From Gloeothece verrucosa PCC 7822 (GTDB taxonomy: Bacteria > Cyanobacteriota > Cyanobacteriia > Cyanobacteriales > Microcystaceae), in the NCBI RefSeq assembly GCF_000147335.1, contig NC_014501.1:4642501-4706500 (forward strand): a stretch of DNA of 64,000 nt, read 5' to 3'. Below the pieces are notes generated by a model that did no database searches, had not been told where the DNA came from, and saw nothing but the letters and a program-made list of their open reading frames with translations. Each line of letters opens with the position of its first letter. The stretch's first letter is position 1. Positions 16,080 to 25,845 of this stretch are shown here, in pieces. The translations under genes and the position numbers were made by a program.

Positions 16080-17069
16080 TCAACCTCCAATTTGAGACAT
16101 AGTACGAGTATAAATGCCGCTTGTAGTTCCCGAATTTCGCTGTTTAAAATTAATTTCGGCTTTAATCTGTAATAATTCCTTTACCTGCTCTCTTAATTCA
16201 CTAACCGATACTCCTCGACGTAAAGCAGTTTTTAAATCAATTTGACCGGTTTCATTTAATAAACAAGGACGTAACCAACCATCGGCCGATAAACGTACGC
16301 GGTTACAGCGATCACAAAAACACTCCGACATCTGACTAATAAATCCTAACGTACCTTTTGCCCCCGGTATTTGAAACACATCCGCCGGTCCATTTCCCCT
16401 CACTTGAGACTCCCTTAACCCCCATCTGTCTCGAATGCGTTGGCGTAACTCTTCTGAGGGTATCCAAGCTCTTTGCTCAAATAGATTTGCATTGCCAATG
16501 GGCATAAATTCTATAAATCTAACGTGCCAATGACGATCAATACTTAAAGCCGCTAAATCCAAGATTTCCTCCTCATTCACCCCAGGAATAACCACCACAT
16601 TAAGCTTGAGAGGATCAAAACCTACCTCATGCGCTGCCTGAATGCCTGCCCAAGTTTTTTGCCAGCGACTTCTCCCGCGATTACCAATGATTTTATCAAA
16701 TGTTTCTGGATTTAGAGAATCTAAACTAATATTAATCCGTCTTAAGCCCGCTTGATAAAGATCGCTGGCAAAATCTGCCAATAAAAAAGCATTAGTGGTC
16801 ATGGCTAAATCTTCCGTGCCGGGTAAACCTGCAATCTCCCGTACCAAGTTCACTACTCTCGGACGCAGTAAAGGTTCTCCCCCTGTCAAGCGAAATTTTT
16901 TAAACCCAAGCGGCATAAAAACCTCTTTGAGAAGCGTTAACAGTTCCTCGTTAGTCAGCAGTTCAGGTAAAAGAATATAATCCAGTTCTGCTCCTTCAGG
17001 CATACAGTAATGACAGCGAAAGTTACAACGGTCAATCAGACTGATACGAAGATAGTCGACTTGATTCAT
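16080..17069 (-). CDS. moaA: GTP 3',8-cyclase MoaA (molybdenum cofactor synthesis)
   Basis: 329 residues. Radical-SAM motif CNFRCHYC (C14, C18, C21) near the start (LRISLIDRCNFRCHYCMPEG), then LTGGEPLLR, and the second cluster cysteines in CFCDRCNRVRL with a third in LRPCL. The C-terminus is TMSQIGG with the essential double glycine. It catalyses the first step, GTP to 3',8-cyclo-H2GTP, with MoaC. It is divergent from a molybdoenzyme gene (179 bp between), consistent with cofactor supply. No Moco riboswitch was recognised in that gap. Confidence 0.96.
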   Translation of the reverse strand: MNQVDYLRISLIDRCNFRCHYCMPEGAELDYILLPELLTNEELLTLLKEVFMPLGFKKFRLTGGEPLLRPRVVNLVREIAGLPGTEDLAMTTNAFLLADFASDLYQAGLRRINISLDSLNPETFDKIIGNRGRSRWQKTWAGIQAAHEVGFDPLKLNVVVIPGVNEEEILDLAALSIDRHWHVRFIEFMPIGNANLFEQRAWIPSEELRQRIRDRWGLRESQVRGNGPADVFQIPGAKGTLGFISQMSECFCDRCNRVRLSADGWLRPCLLNETGQIDLKTALRRGVSVSELREQVKELLQIKAEINFKQRNSGTTSGIYTRTMSQIGG

Positions 17070-17248
17070 AGATCATTAGATACAGGGGCCTTCTTTATCT
17101 TAGGATAACGACTTTAACAACCTTTGTGTTGCCAAACTCCACCGAAAAAAATTGACGAGAAAAAATTCTGTGATCCTAGAAAAATTTAAGGTAGCGTGAA
17201 AAAAGTAGCCCGAAAATCCACAGGCTTTTTTTGCTCGGAGTAACTCTT

Positions 17249-19519
17249 ATGGATGCAGATACAAAACCAGCAGATCAACACCCTCAAACCCCTAGCACGG
17301 ATGAGCATCATAACCCCGACAAGGGAGGCGGCTTACCCTTAATACAATATTGGGCAGAACATACCTTGTCTCCTGAAGGGCCCAAACTATGGCAAACATT
17401 ACTTCATAAAAGCGCTTGTTTGTCCTGCGCTTGGGGAACCGGTGGGCAAAAAGGAGGATTTACCAATGAGGTAGGCGAAAGCTTACAACGCTGTATGAAG
17501 AGTGTAGAAGCCATCAGCGCCGAAATTCAACCCCCCGTTAAACATCATTTCTTTGATGAGCATAGTATTAGCCAACTTCAGCAGTTAACCTCCAGAGAAG
17601 CTGATCGCCTTGGTCGTCTCAGTTTTCCGGTCATTCTGCGTGAGGGGAAAACTCACTATGAGCGAATTTCTTGGCAGGAAATTTACCAAATTGCTGAAAG
17701 TGCTTTCCGTAAAGCCCCTGAGAGAGTAGCCTCTTATAGTTCCGGGCGTTCCTCCAATGAAGCCGCTTATCTGCTACAACTGATGATGCGGACATTAGGG
17801 TCAAATAATTTAGCCGACTGTTCGGATCTCTGCCACGTCGCTTCTACCGTTGGGTTAAAAGAGATGTTTGGGTCGGGCACTTCAATGGTCAGCCTAGAAA
17901 GCCTACAAAAAGCTGATTGTGTGGTTTTAGTTGGCTCTAATGCCCCTGCTAACCATCCTCGTTTGATGAACGAATTGATTAAACTGCGGGATCGCGGCGG
18001 AAAGGTTATTGTGGTAAATCCTGTGCAGGAAGTGGGCTTACTTAAGTTTGCTTCTCCGGCTTTCCCCCTTACATCCTTGATCAATGGCTCGGAAATTGCC
18101 TCATTATATCTTCAACTGATCCCCGGTAGTGATGTCGCTCTGTTTGTGGGCATTCAAAAAGCGTTAATTGAACAAAATTTGCTGAAAATCGATTATCTAA
18201 AAGACCATACACAAGGATGGGAAGCGGTGATCGACTATGCTCAATTAACGCCTTGGGAAAAGATTACTCAAACTTGCGGCCTTTCTCAACCAGAAATAGA
18301 AGTGGCGGCTCAAATGATTGCTAGTTCTAAAGGAGTAATCTTTGCTTGGGCCATGGGAGTCACTCAACATACAAACGGCGTAGATAACGTTTTTGCTATC
18401 GCTAATACAGCCCTATTAAGCGGCAATGCTGGTAAAGAGGGTGCCGGTACTATGCCTATTCGCGGACATTCTAATGTTCAAGGATATGGCTCTATGGGGG
18501 TAACCATACGCCTGAAAAAAGAAATTCAAGAAGCCCTCGAAAAACTCCTAGGACGCTCTTTAAGTCGTGTTCCGGGATATCACGCCCGAGATTTGATTGA
18601 AGCCGCCTATGGGGGCAAAGTTGACACCCTCATCTGTGTCGGGGGAAATTTATATGCCGCTAATCCAGATTTGAATCAAGCTAAAGCCGCTTTAGGCCAA
18701 ATTGAAACCATCTTTTATTTGGCAACTAAACCCAATTTAGGCCATTTTCACGGTTTAGCTCGGAAAAATACGATTATTATTCCGGTGTTAAATCGCTTTG
18801 AAAATCCCCATAAAACCACCACAGAATCCGGTAACAATTTCGTTCGCCTTAATGATGAGGGAAAAACCCATATAACAGAAGGGTACCTGATTTCAGAAGT
18901 AGAATTTTTAAGCGAATTAGCCGCACGACTTTTGGGGGATTATCCGGTTAACTGGCGGGGACTTCAAGATACTAAATATATCAGACAATTAATCGCCCAA
19001 ACGATCCCCGGTTTTGAAAAAATGGCTACCATCGATGAAACCGGCGAAGAATTCACCATTGGCGACAGAATTTTTACAGAACCCTTATTTGCCACTGCTT
19101 CCGGCAAAGCGAGTATGTATGTTACCCCGATCCCCGAATTAAGCTTACCTACTCTCAAAGATTTTGGCCTACCTGAATCAGTCAAAGGTATAGTCTTAAC
19201 TCTGATTACTCTACGCAGTTACTCTCAACATAATACGGTAGTCTATAAGGAGCATGATTACTATCGAGGAATGCCGCATCGCCATTGTATTTTAATGAAT
19301 CAAAAAGATGCTCACAGTGGCGGATGGCAAGAACATCAGCGCGTCACGGTACAAGGAGATGCCGGCAAACTCGAAAACGTTGAGATTATCTTCGGTTCGG
19401 TGCGGACTGGAGCGGCTGTCATGTTTTATCCGGAAGCTAATGTGATTTTTAAAGCTAAAACTGATCCTCGCTGTGGTATTCCGGGTTTTAAGCGAGTTCC
19501 TGTGCTGATTTATGCCTAA
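17249..19519 (+). CDS. FdhF/YdeP-family molybdopterin oxidoreductase
   Basis: 756 residues from ATG 17249, which has cggag 8 nt before it; the frame is open to a TTG at 17231, but I prefer the ATG. A cysteine cluster (SACLSCAWGTGGQKGGF) is at about 58-75. Molybdopterin domains follow (SYSSGRSSNEAAYLLQL, CSDLCHVAST, VVLVGSNAPANHPRL, PIRGHSNVQGYG) and end in a dinucleotide-binding domain (LRSYSQHNTVVY, YRGMPHRHC). YdeP-type enzymes are implicated in formate or acid-related redox; the substrate is unproven. Whether the Mo ligand is the Cys of CSDLC is likely but unproven. Divergent moaA supports Mo use. Confidence 0.9.
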   Translation: MDADTKPADQHPQTPSTDEHHNPDKGGGLPLIQYWAEHTLSPEGPKLWQTLLHKSACLSCAWGTGGQKGGFTNEVGESLQRCMKSVEAISAEIQPPVKHHFFDEHSISQLQQLTSREADRLGRLSFPVILREGKTHYERISWQEIYQIAESAFRKAPERVASYSSGRSSNEAAYLLQLMMRTLGSNNLADCSDLCHVASTVGLKEMFGSGTSMVSLESLQKADCVVLVGSNAPANHPRLMNELIKLRDRGGKVIVVNPVQEVGLLKFASPAFPLTSLINGSEIASLYLQLIPGSDVALFVGIQKALIEQNLLKIDYLKDHTQGWEAVIDYAQLTPWEKITQTCGLSQPEIEVAAQMIASSKGVIFAWAMGVTQHTNGVDNVFAIANTALLSGNAGKEGAGTMPIRGHSNVQGYGSMGVTIRLKKEIQEALEKLLGRSLSRVPGYHARDLIEAAYGGKVDTLICVGGNLYAANPDLNQAKAALGQIETIFYLATKPNLGHFHGLARKNTIIIPVLNRFENPHKTTTESGNNFVRLNDEGKTHITEGYLISEVEFLSELAARLLGDYPVNWRGLQDTKYIRQLIAQTIPGFEKMATIDETGEEFTIGDRIFTEPLFATASGKASMYVTPIPELSLPTLKDFGLPESVKGIVLTLITLRSYSQHNTVVYKEHDYYRGMPHRHCILMNQKDAHSGGWQEHQRVTVQGDAGKLENVEIIFGSVRTGAAVMFYPEANVIFKAKTDPRCGIPGFKRVPVLIYA

Positions 19520-19639
19520 ATTATCGGTTTTTTCGAGGCTGGCTCAAATTGTGTTTAAATCTGTCGCAATTTGTCTTGCGGATGACACTTGGTGCTATGC
19601 TCCAATTAACTAGGAAAAATTAACAATTTTTGATGGCTC

Positions 19640-19670
19640 GTCCCTTGGTGTTAGCTAAGGGACTCTTTAT
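19640..19670 (+). terminator. Probable terminator after the YdeP-like gene
   Basis: 7-bp stem gtccctt (19640-19646) with aagggac (19657-19663), a 10-nt loop, then a T-rich tctttatt. It sits between the FdhF/YdeP gene and the gene at 19781. Confidence 0.6.
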
Positions 19671-19780
19671 TATGGTTATCAGCCACCGAAGGCTATCACG
19701 AAGGTAACTAAAATTGCTAAGATGTAGTTTTTAACTGAGATGCGTTTTTGTTTTATCAGGGCAAACAGCAAATAATAATC

Positions 19781-21049
19781 ATGAATAGGGCACAAGCTTA
19801 CGAGTTGGCAAAAGCTAGAGGATACAATAAATCTATTTCGGCTTTTGGGGGACAGTTTACGAGAAACCCTCAAGCAGTGGTCTGTGGGATCAAACGTATA
19901 GAGAAAGGCGTTTTTGTCGAGGTAGACAGCGAAGCGACCGCCGCCGTCCACAGCAATGACGATCATAATTCAATCACCGTCGAGACTCAACCTCCCTCGT
20001 TGCCGCTAAACGAGGAAAAAACATTGCTTGAAGAACCTCCCCCATCCACGACTTCACCAGAAACAACTCAAAAAGATAACAGTCCTCTTCAACAAAAGTC
20101 AAAAGACTCCCCAGAAGACGATTCTTCCTCTTTTACTCAAGAATCCGAGGCGCAAGACCCCCAACAACCCTCCGAAACCCAAGAAACTCCCGAACAGCCT
20201 GGGGGACCGAACGAGTTCCCGACTGCGGCTACCGAAATCACTCAAAAAGATCAGCTTGCTCCTAAACAGGACGACTCAGCCGAGGAGAAAAAGTCTTTTC
20301 GACAACAGTCCGATCGACCTCCGAGAATCAGACGAAAACTCTACACCGCTAACGGGACTCATCAGGCGATCTGTCGGTTTCAAGGCGTTTTGATGCCTAA
20401 ACCTGAAGGGGAAAAAGGGTTTAAATTACTGCTTCCTGGGTTGGAGGTAGAAGCCCATTTTGCTTTTTCTAAAACCTTGTGGTACTATCGCCAAAATCCT
20501 CATCTGTTCGAGGGGGTTAAAAACTATATTGGCTATCCTAAGTTAACCGGCGAGGGCAAACTGGTTAAAATTCAAATCGTGGCCATCGATCAACAGCAAA
20601 CTTTTCAAAGAGAACAATGGGAATTTATTGGGATGTGGTGTGGGCCTCAGAAAGCCCTTTTTGTTCAGCGTCAAGGACAGATGTTTCCTGATGAAGAACG
20701 TCCTCACTACTATAAATATCGCTTTAAAAATCAAGATGAGTATAGAAAGTATCTCTGGGACCGCTATGCCTATCAAATTATTGCCAAGCGGGAAGGGGAT
20801 GAATTACTCATTGTTCGCAATAACCCCTTTGCTTGTCCTAGAAGAAAACCTGAACCTCCGATGAGAGGCAAACCGCCATTCGGCGATCGCTCGGCATCAG
20901 GCGGCAAACCTTCATTCGGTGATCGACCCCCATCAGACAGCAGACCGGACCGTCGGGAACGAGTGATAAGCCCCGGTGAAAGTAAATCTACCTTGCCTAA
21001 ACCCTCTGGAAAGCCTCAACCTAGAGTGGTGCGAACTTCAGAGTCATAA
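19781..21049 (+). CDS. Uncharacterised protein: conserved N- and C-terminal blocks joined by an acidic/proline linker
   Basis: 422 residues from ATG 19781; an upstream TTG at 19748 is in frame but lacks support. Residues 1-45 (NRAQAYELAKARGYNKSISAFGG) form a short conserved block. Residues 60-175 are E/Q/P/S-rich, and 185-360 form a compact domain (LYTANGTHQAICRFQGVL, FAFSKTLWYYRQNPHLFEGVKNYIGYPKL, WEFIGMWCGPQKALFVQRQ). The tail is basic (RRKPEPPMRGKPPFGDRSASG, repeated twice as GDR...GGKP/SFGDR). No family recognised; it looks like a nucleic-acid-binding or scaffold protein, which is only an impression. Confidence 0.7.
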   Translation: MNRAQAYELAKARGYNKSISAFGGQFTRNPQAVVCGIKRIEKGVFVEVDSEATAAVHSNDDHNSITVETQPPSLPLNEEKTLLEEPPPSTTSPETTQKDNSPLQQKSKDSPEDDSSSFTQESEAQDPQQPSETQETPEQPGGPNEFPTAATEITQKDQLAPKQDDSAEEKKSFRQQSDRPPRIRRKLYTANGTHQAICRFQGVLMPKPEGEKGFKLLLPGLEVEAHFAFSKTLWYYRQNPHLFEGVKNYIGYPKLTGEGKLVKIQIVAIDQQQTFQREQWEFIGMWCGPQKALFVQRQGQMFPDEERPHYYKYRFKNQDEYRKYLWDRYAYQIIAKREGDELLIVRNNPFACPRRKPEPPMRGKPPFGDRSASGGKPSFGDRPPSDSRPDRRERVISPGESKSTLPKPSGKPQPRVVRTSES

Positions 21050-21175
21050 ATCGCGCCGCCAGGCAAAAGCGAGGGCCCGGTGACAACAAACAAAAATAAT
21101 TACGAGCGAGGGTTAGCCATCCGTTTTAACGGGTGGCAGTCGAACGAGACGGGTTTTGGCGGTTCATTAACAAGT

Positions 21176-21369
21176 CCCCGATTTGACAAGATTTTAAATA
21201 AATTGGTGCAAGATCTGAGTTGGGCAATGGGCAATGGGCAATGGGGCCCGGTGAAATAAAGGATAAAATAGCCTTTGTCCTTTCCCCTTTCACCCTTCCC
21301 CTTTAAGCCTTCCCCTTTAAACCTTCCCCGATTTGACAAGGTTTTAAATAAATTGGTGCAAGATCTGAG
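21176..21369. repeat. Two 44-bp near-identical direct repeats 150 bp apart with a C-rich tandem tract
   Basis: Copies at 21176-21219 and 21326-21369 differ at one base. Between them lie short gggcaat-type tandems (about 21222-21245) and cttcccctttaa-type repeats (21280-21328). They occupy the 474-bp gap 21050-21523, which holds no supported gene; open frames there cover the repeats only. A duplicated intergenic element is likely. Confidence 0.8.
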
Positions 21370-21523
21370 CCTTCCCCTTTCCCCAAAAACAAGTTTTATT
21401 CCTATTCCTATTGAAAGATACATTAATCAAAATTTTCCTAATTAACACTCATTCTTGAGTTAGAAGGATTTTTCCTTTTGCTCGAGTAAGATGAAAAATA
21501 AATTAAGTAGGAGATTATGATAA

Positions 21524-22363
21524 ATGTCCTTAATTAAAATTCACGATTACAATCCTAATTACAAAGACGATATTTTTCGCGGTTCCGATATCAAAGGATA
21601 CAGTATTTATGGAAATCTAGATCAAGATAAAGTCGGTTCGGTTTATGATATTTTAGTAGATGAATCTGGATTTTTGCGTTATCTAGTTATTGATACTGGA
21701 CTGTGGATTTTTGGCAAAAAAGTTTTACTCCCTATTGGCCGTTGCCGCATAGATTACGCTAATCGTCGTGTTTATGCGACCGATTTAACCCGAGAACAAG
21801 TAGAAAGTTTGCCCGAATACAATGATGATCTCACAGTAGATTATAACTACGAGGAGCGCGTGAGAAATGCTTATCGTCGTCCTGGCGTTCAAGCGGCTGC
21901 CTACACTTCCAACAGTTACAATTATGAGCATGAGCCAGAACTCTATGGCGTGAGACAAAAGGATCATGATACGATTAAGCTTTATGAAGAACGCTTAATT
22001 GCTAATAAAACTCGTGAGAAAACCGGCGAAGTCACTATTGGTAAACGAGTAGAAACTGAACAAGCTACAGCCTCTGTTCCTGTTCAAAAAGAGCGGGTTA
22101 TTGTGGAACGCAATAATCCTACCAACCCAGATCAGCCTGTAACCCCCGGTGAAGTCGCTTTCCGAGAGGGTGAAGTGGCTCGCGTGGCTGTCTATGAGGA
22201 AACAGCAGATATCCATAAACAAGCCTTTGTTCGTGAAGAAGTCACCGTCAGAAAAGAGATCGAACAAGATCAAGTCACCGCTAAAGAAACCCTACGTCGT
22301 GAAGAGTTAGATGTGGATGTAGATGGCAAACCCATTATTAACGATTCCACTCTTAACCGCTAA
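21524..22363 (+). CDS. PRC-barrel and DUF2382 (YsnF/AvaK) domain protein
   Basis: 279 residues. The PRC-barrel spans about 20-100 (IKGYSIYGNLDQDKVGSVYDILVDESGFLRYLVIDT, then GRCRIDYANRRVYATDLT). A tyrosine-rich linker (VDYNYEERVRNAYRRPG) leads to DUF2382 at about 148-262 (IKLYEERLIANKTREKTGEVTIGKRVETEQ, FVREEVTVRKEIEQDQVTAKETLRREELDVD). The combination is common in cyanobacteria and desiccation-tolerant bacteria; a stress role is often stated but not proved. No membrane segment. The DUF2382 gene at 22623 follows in the same direction. Confidence 0.9.
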   Translation: MSLIKIHDYNPNYKDDIFRGSDIKGYSIYGNLDQDKVGSVYDILVDESGFLRYLVIDTGLWIFGKKVLLPIGRCRIDYANRRVYATDLTREQVESLPEYNDDLTVDYNYEERVRNAYRRPGVQAAAYTSNSYNYEHEPELYGVRQKDHDTIKLYEERLIANKTREKTGEVTIGKRVETEQATASVPVQKERVIVERNNPTNPDQPVTPGEVAFREGEVARVAVYEETADIHKQAFVREEVTVRKEIEQDQVTAKETLRREELDVDVDGKPIINDSTLNR

Positions 22364-22417
22364 AAACCCTCACTTCAGTTAAGCTGAGGTAGCTCCGAAT
22401 AAGGGAAAGGGAGGTTA

Positions 22418-22457
22418 GTGCGGAACGAGTTCCGCACCCGGGCCCATCATTGATGGG
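22418..22457. repeat. Two consecutive hairpins
   Basis: Arms gtgcggaa/ttccgcac (22418-22437) and cccatca/tgatggg (22443-22457) form back-to-back hairpins in the 259-bp gap between the DUF2382 genes. The first has a 4-nt loop. A terminator or a repeat-derived structure; no U-tract follows. Confidence 0.5.
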
Positions 22458-22622
22458 TTTCCCTCTCCACACTCATAGAGAATTGCTTATTATTCCATTG
22501 ACTCATTCTAGCAAACCTCGGTTTAGGTTTGGTCAAATAAATTTTAGGCCAATTTTCACTAATGGGGTCTAGAATCGCTCACCTATTTTAATAAATTTTA
22601 CAATTAATAATCCTCTAGGACA

Positions 22623-23078
22623 ATGATGACTAACAACGCTCTGAATCCTGACGCAGAAGCTCGAGAAGTAGAAGAGTACCAGATTGAATTATTGGAAGAA
22701 AGGCTGAAGATTGATCGCCATAGACGCAAAGTTGGAGAAGTTGTTATTCGTAAAGAGATAGAAATTAAAACAGTTGAAATCCCTGTTCGTTTAGAAAAAT
22801 TAATTATTGAACAAGTCGGCACAGAAACTCAACGTTTAGCAGAAGTTGATTTAAGTCGGGAAACGATTACAGGCGATGACTTATTCAAAACAACACCCAC
22901 AACGGCGGCGACTACGGTAGAAGGAACCTTTTCTTCTCTCGAGCAAGCTATAGAAATTTTAGCCATCATCGCTCGTCAACCTCCTCATGGTTGTCAGTCG
23001 GTACAAGTTAAACTCCTGCTTGAAGATGGTAAATTTCAGGAAAGTTATCAAATTATGTTCCAAAAATACGCCCAATAA
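22623..23078 (+). CDS. DUF2382 domain protein, short
   Basis: 151 residues with tandem ATG codons (22623 and 22626), the first taken. DUF2382-like strand-turn sequence lies at about 16-66 (YQIELLEERLKIDRHRRKVGEVVIRKEIEIKTVEIPVRLEKLII), much like the end of the 21524 product. The remainder (SLEQAIEILAIIARQPPHGCQSVQVKLLLEDGKFQESYQIMF) is a separate small block, not assigned. It is 259 bp after the PRC-barrel gene and possibly co-regulated. Confidence 0.8.
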   Translation: MMTNNALNPDAEAREVEEYQIELLEERLKIDRHRRKVGEVVIRKEIEIKTVEIPVRLEKLIIEQVGTETQRLAEVDLSRETITGDDLFKTTPTTAATTVEGTFSSLEQAIEILAIIARQPPHGCQSVQVKLLLEDGKFQESYQIMFQKYAQ

Positions 23079-23180
23079 ATCGGCTCTTAATCAAGTCAAT
23101 CTTCAGGCTACTGTGGGGTGTGTTAGCATAATGTTAATGCACCCGTTACCTCTTTCTACAAGTTTTGTGAACGGTTGAGA

Positions 23181-23201
23181 CAGGGTGTAGGGGGTAGGGT
23201 G
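23181..23201. repeat. G-rich 21-bp dispersed repeat, copy 2
   Basis: Identical to 6805-6825. It lies in the 286-bp gap 23079-23364, which also holds a further related G-rich stretch (about 23229-23245). No gene seen. Confidence 0.6.
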
Positions 23202-23364
23202 TGGGCTGTCAGTGTAATATCAAGTGTAAGGGTGTAGAGGGCGGTTTAAATAAATTAACCAAGTTAAAATAAGGTTAAATCAAGTTTATCAATTAAAACT
23301 TTGACTAATCTCCTGATTTAAGCTTAAATAATACTCAGCAAGAACCACAACAAACCAGGCTGTT

Positions 23365-25845
23365 ATGGAGCAATGGTTAACTCTATTTTTTCGAGTAGCA
23401 CTACCGGTATTTAAAACCCTAGTCTATGCCGGCACGAATCACTTACTATCCAATTTCTCTGACGAGTTAGAGAGTCAGCAGAAGCATCAAGTTAAACAGA
23501 TGCTTAGAACAGTAGGAATAGGTAAGCAGCAAGCACTAGAAACAGAATCCATTACCCTTGGCGAACAAATCGCCGAATTAGGCTATCAAAAAGCCATAGA
23601 ACTTCAGGAATTAGTCAAAGATGTCACCACAACGGTGAATGAAACTCGCCTAGATTTTCATCAGCAGCGATTTCAACAGGAAAAAATCTTACAACAAAAA
23701 TTAGCCGCCGACAAGCGAGAAGCCATTGTTAAACTGGCGGCTTATCAACGAGAAACGACCTTACTCTTACCCGAAGTCCAAAAAACCTTTGAACATTGGC
23801 CGTTACGTCTGTTTCCTTGTCAATTGCTCCACAGTCATCCGAAAGATCAATTGATCCCTCTGCGGGTGTTGTTAGCGCCGCCCCAAATTCCCGCTCAGGC
23901 AGGGGAACAGTTTTCAGAAATGGGTTCAGTAGAAACCGAAAAAAGATTATCACAAAAATTAAGAAAATTTCTCAATCAACATTATTCTTTACATAGTTCT
24001 CAGAGAAAAACCGAATTTTTAGGGGGGGCTTGGAAACCCCAAAATTTTTATGGAGAATCCAGTATTAAGGCCCTATTTTGGATGTTAAAATCGGAACCCA
24101 CTTTGATTTTAGAATCGGAAATAGATGGCAATCTATTAACTTTGCGGCTGGCTTATTGGGGATTAGGACAGCAACAATATTTTTATGGCACAATTTTTCA
24201 AATTCCCTATCAAGAGTTTCTTTTAGAATCGGCGAAAAAAAGAGCTTTAAAATGGAAAGAAACCGCCGAAAAACTTTTAAAATTAGGAAAATCTCGAGAA
24301 GATATTAATCGATTAGGAGGAGACAACCTCTTCAATTTGGCTATTTTAGAAGAATTAGAAGAATTACAACAAGCCGGACTTGATATTAGCCAATTTCCTC
24401 TCAATTTAAAAATCCATAGCCAAGATTGGGAAAACCTTTTAAATTTCTTGTCTTTATGCCATTGCTTTGTCGCTGGTTCTATTGCTGATATCCACTATCT
24501 GATTCAAAATGATCTTTCTCCGATTTTGCCGGACTTATTGCCTCAGCTAATCGACGAAAAAATCGAAGAAAAATCTTATTGGGGTTTACTGAGGGCAACA
24601 GTGACCATTTATGAAGAAGTGATACAGAATTTAGCAAAAGAGCGTCCTTATTGGATACCTGAGTTAACCTTAAAACTCGCTAAAAGCCTCATTCAACTGT
24701 CGGATCAGTCCTTAGCCGCCGAACAAGTCAATAGTTCTTTGAAAATTTGGCTACAACAACGACAACTCTCACCCGTAAAAGGAATAGAAGACCTAGAAGT
24801 CGTCCAGTCTAGCTTAACCAGTCAAGACCAAGAATATTTAAAAACCCTACAAGAATGTTTTGCCATTTTAGGAGAACATCAAAAAGTCATTCAAGTGCAA
24901 GGACTGCTGAGTTATCTCAATACACCCTCTCCGCAAAATACTTCTAATCAACCCATACAGTTTGCGCTGGCAGGAACCATCAATACCACATCCGGGGGGG
25001 TAGTTTCTTTAATTTTAAGTGCTGATGGCAAAGAATTAATCAATCTCGGGGATCGCTCTATTCTAGAAGTATGGACCCTGAGTGCTTCAACCCCCATTTT
25101 AAGCCAGACCTTAACCCATCATTGTGGTCAAGTTCTCGCTTGTTCCCTCAGTCCGGATCAGCAATTTTTAGCCACCAGCGATCATACCAACAATAGAAGT
25201 TATATTAAACTCTGGCATTTACCGAGCGAAACCCTAGAAAAAACCTTATTTGGACACAAAAAAGAAATTTATGCTTTACTCATCACCCCTGATGGTCAAA
25301 CCCTGATCAGTGCTTCTCATAAAATTAAACTGTGGAACCTCAAAAGCGGCGAACCTTTCCAAACTCTCTTTGGTCATCGAGAATGGGTAACCAGTTTAGC
25401 GGTTTCTCCCAATGGTCAAATTCTCGTCAGTGGTAGTGAAGATAACACCCTCAGAGTTTGGAAGTTGCAAACCGGAGATTTATTTTGCACCTTAAGCGGA
25501 CATCAAGCCGCCGTTAAAACAGTCGCTATCAGTCCTGATGGAAAATTCGCCCTCAGTGGAAGTAGCGACGAAACTATTAATTTATGGGATATTAGAAACG
25601 GAAAACTCGTCCAAACCTTAAAAGACCATACAGACGCAGTTAATACCATTACTTTTAGCCCTGATGGTCAGTATTTTGTCAGTGGAAGCGAAGATACCAC
25701 CCTAAAAATCTGGAATTTTCAGACCTTAGAATGTGTCCAAACCTTAAACGGTCACACTTGTGCGATTAGTTCTATTGCTCTAAGTCGTGACGGACACACC
25801 CTAGTCAGTGGCGATAAGGACAATAAGATTTTGATTTGGCAATAG
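23365..25845 (+). CDS. WD40-repeat protein with long helical N-terminal region
   Basis: 826 residues. Residues 1-25 are hydrophobic, and 30-130 are coiled-coil-like (ELESQQKHQVKQMLRTVG, QQRFQQEKILQQKLAADKREAI). The middle contains an unrecognised helical domain (YWGLGQQQYFYGTIF, LEELEELQQAGLDISQFPL). About seven WD40-like blades fill residues 535-826, with clear SPDGQ...SGSEDTTLKIWNFQT units and ending ILIWQ. WD40 proteins are scaffolds, and this N-terminal arrangement is typical of cyanobacterial multi-domain WD proteins. Partners are unknown; the HMA cluster follows 313 bp later on the same strand. Confidence 0.85.
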   Translation: MEQWLTLFFRVALPVFKTLVYAGTNHLLSNFSDELESQQKHQVKQMLRTVGIGKQQALETESITLGEQIAELGYQKAIELQELVKDVTTTVNETRLDFHQQRFQQEKILQQKLAADKREAIVKLAAYQRETTLLLPEVQKTFEHWPLRLFPCQLLHSHPKDQLIPLRVLLAPPQIPAQAGEQFSEMGSVETEKRLSQKLRKFLNQHYSLHSSQRKTEFLGGAWKPQNFYGESSIKALFWMLKSEPTLILESEIDGNLLTLRLAYWGLGQQQYFYGTIFQIPYQEFLLESAKKRALKWKETAEKLLKLGKSREDINRLGGDNLFNLAILEELEELQQAGLDISQFPLNLKIHSQDWENLLNFLSLCHCFVAGSIADIHYLIQNDLSPILPDLLPQLIDEKIEEKSYWGLLRATVTIYEEVIQNLAKERPYWIPELTLKLAKSLIQLSDQSLAAEQVNSSLKIWLQQRQLSPVKGIEDLEVVQSSLTSQDQEYLKTLQECFAILGEHQKVIQVQGLLSYLNTPSPQNTSNQPIQFALAGTINTTSGGVVSLILSADGKELINLGDRSILEVWTLSASTPILSQTLTHHCGQVLACSLSPDQQFLATSDHTNNRSYIKLWHLPSETLEKTLFGHKKEIYALLITPDGQTLISASHKIKLWNLKSGEPFQTLFGHREWVTSLAVSPNGQILVSGSEDNTLRVWKLQTGDLFCTLSGHQAAVKTVAISPDGKFALSGSSDETINLWDIRNGKLVQTLKDHTDAVNTITFSPDGQYFVSGSEDTTLKIWNFQTLECVQTLNGHTCAISSIALSRDGHTLVSGDKDNKILIWQ

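Noticed and set aside
17070..17248. Moco riboswitch between moaA and the YdeP-like gene
   Set aside because: No conserved Moco-type stems could be recognised by eye; not enough to call.
20028..20393. Open frame overlapping the 19781 gene
   Set aside because: It lies in the proline/acidic linker in another frame, with no domain or ribosome site.
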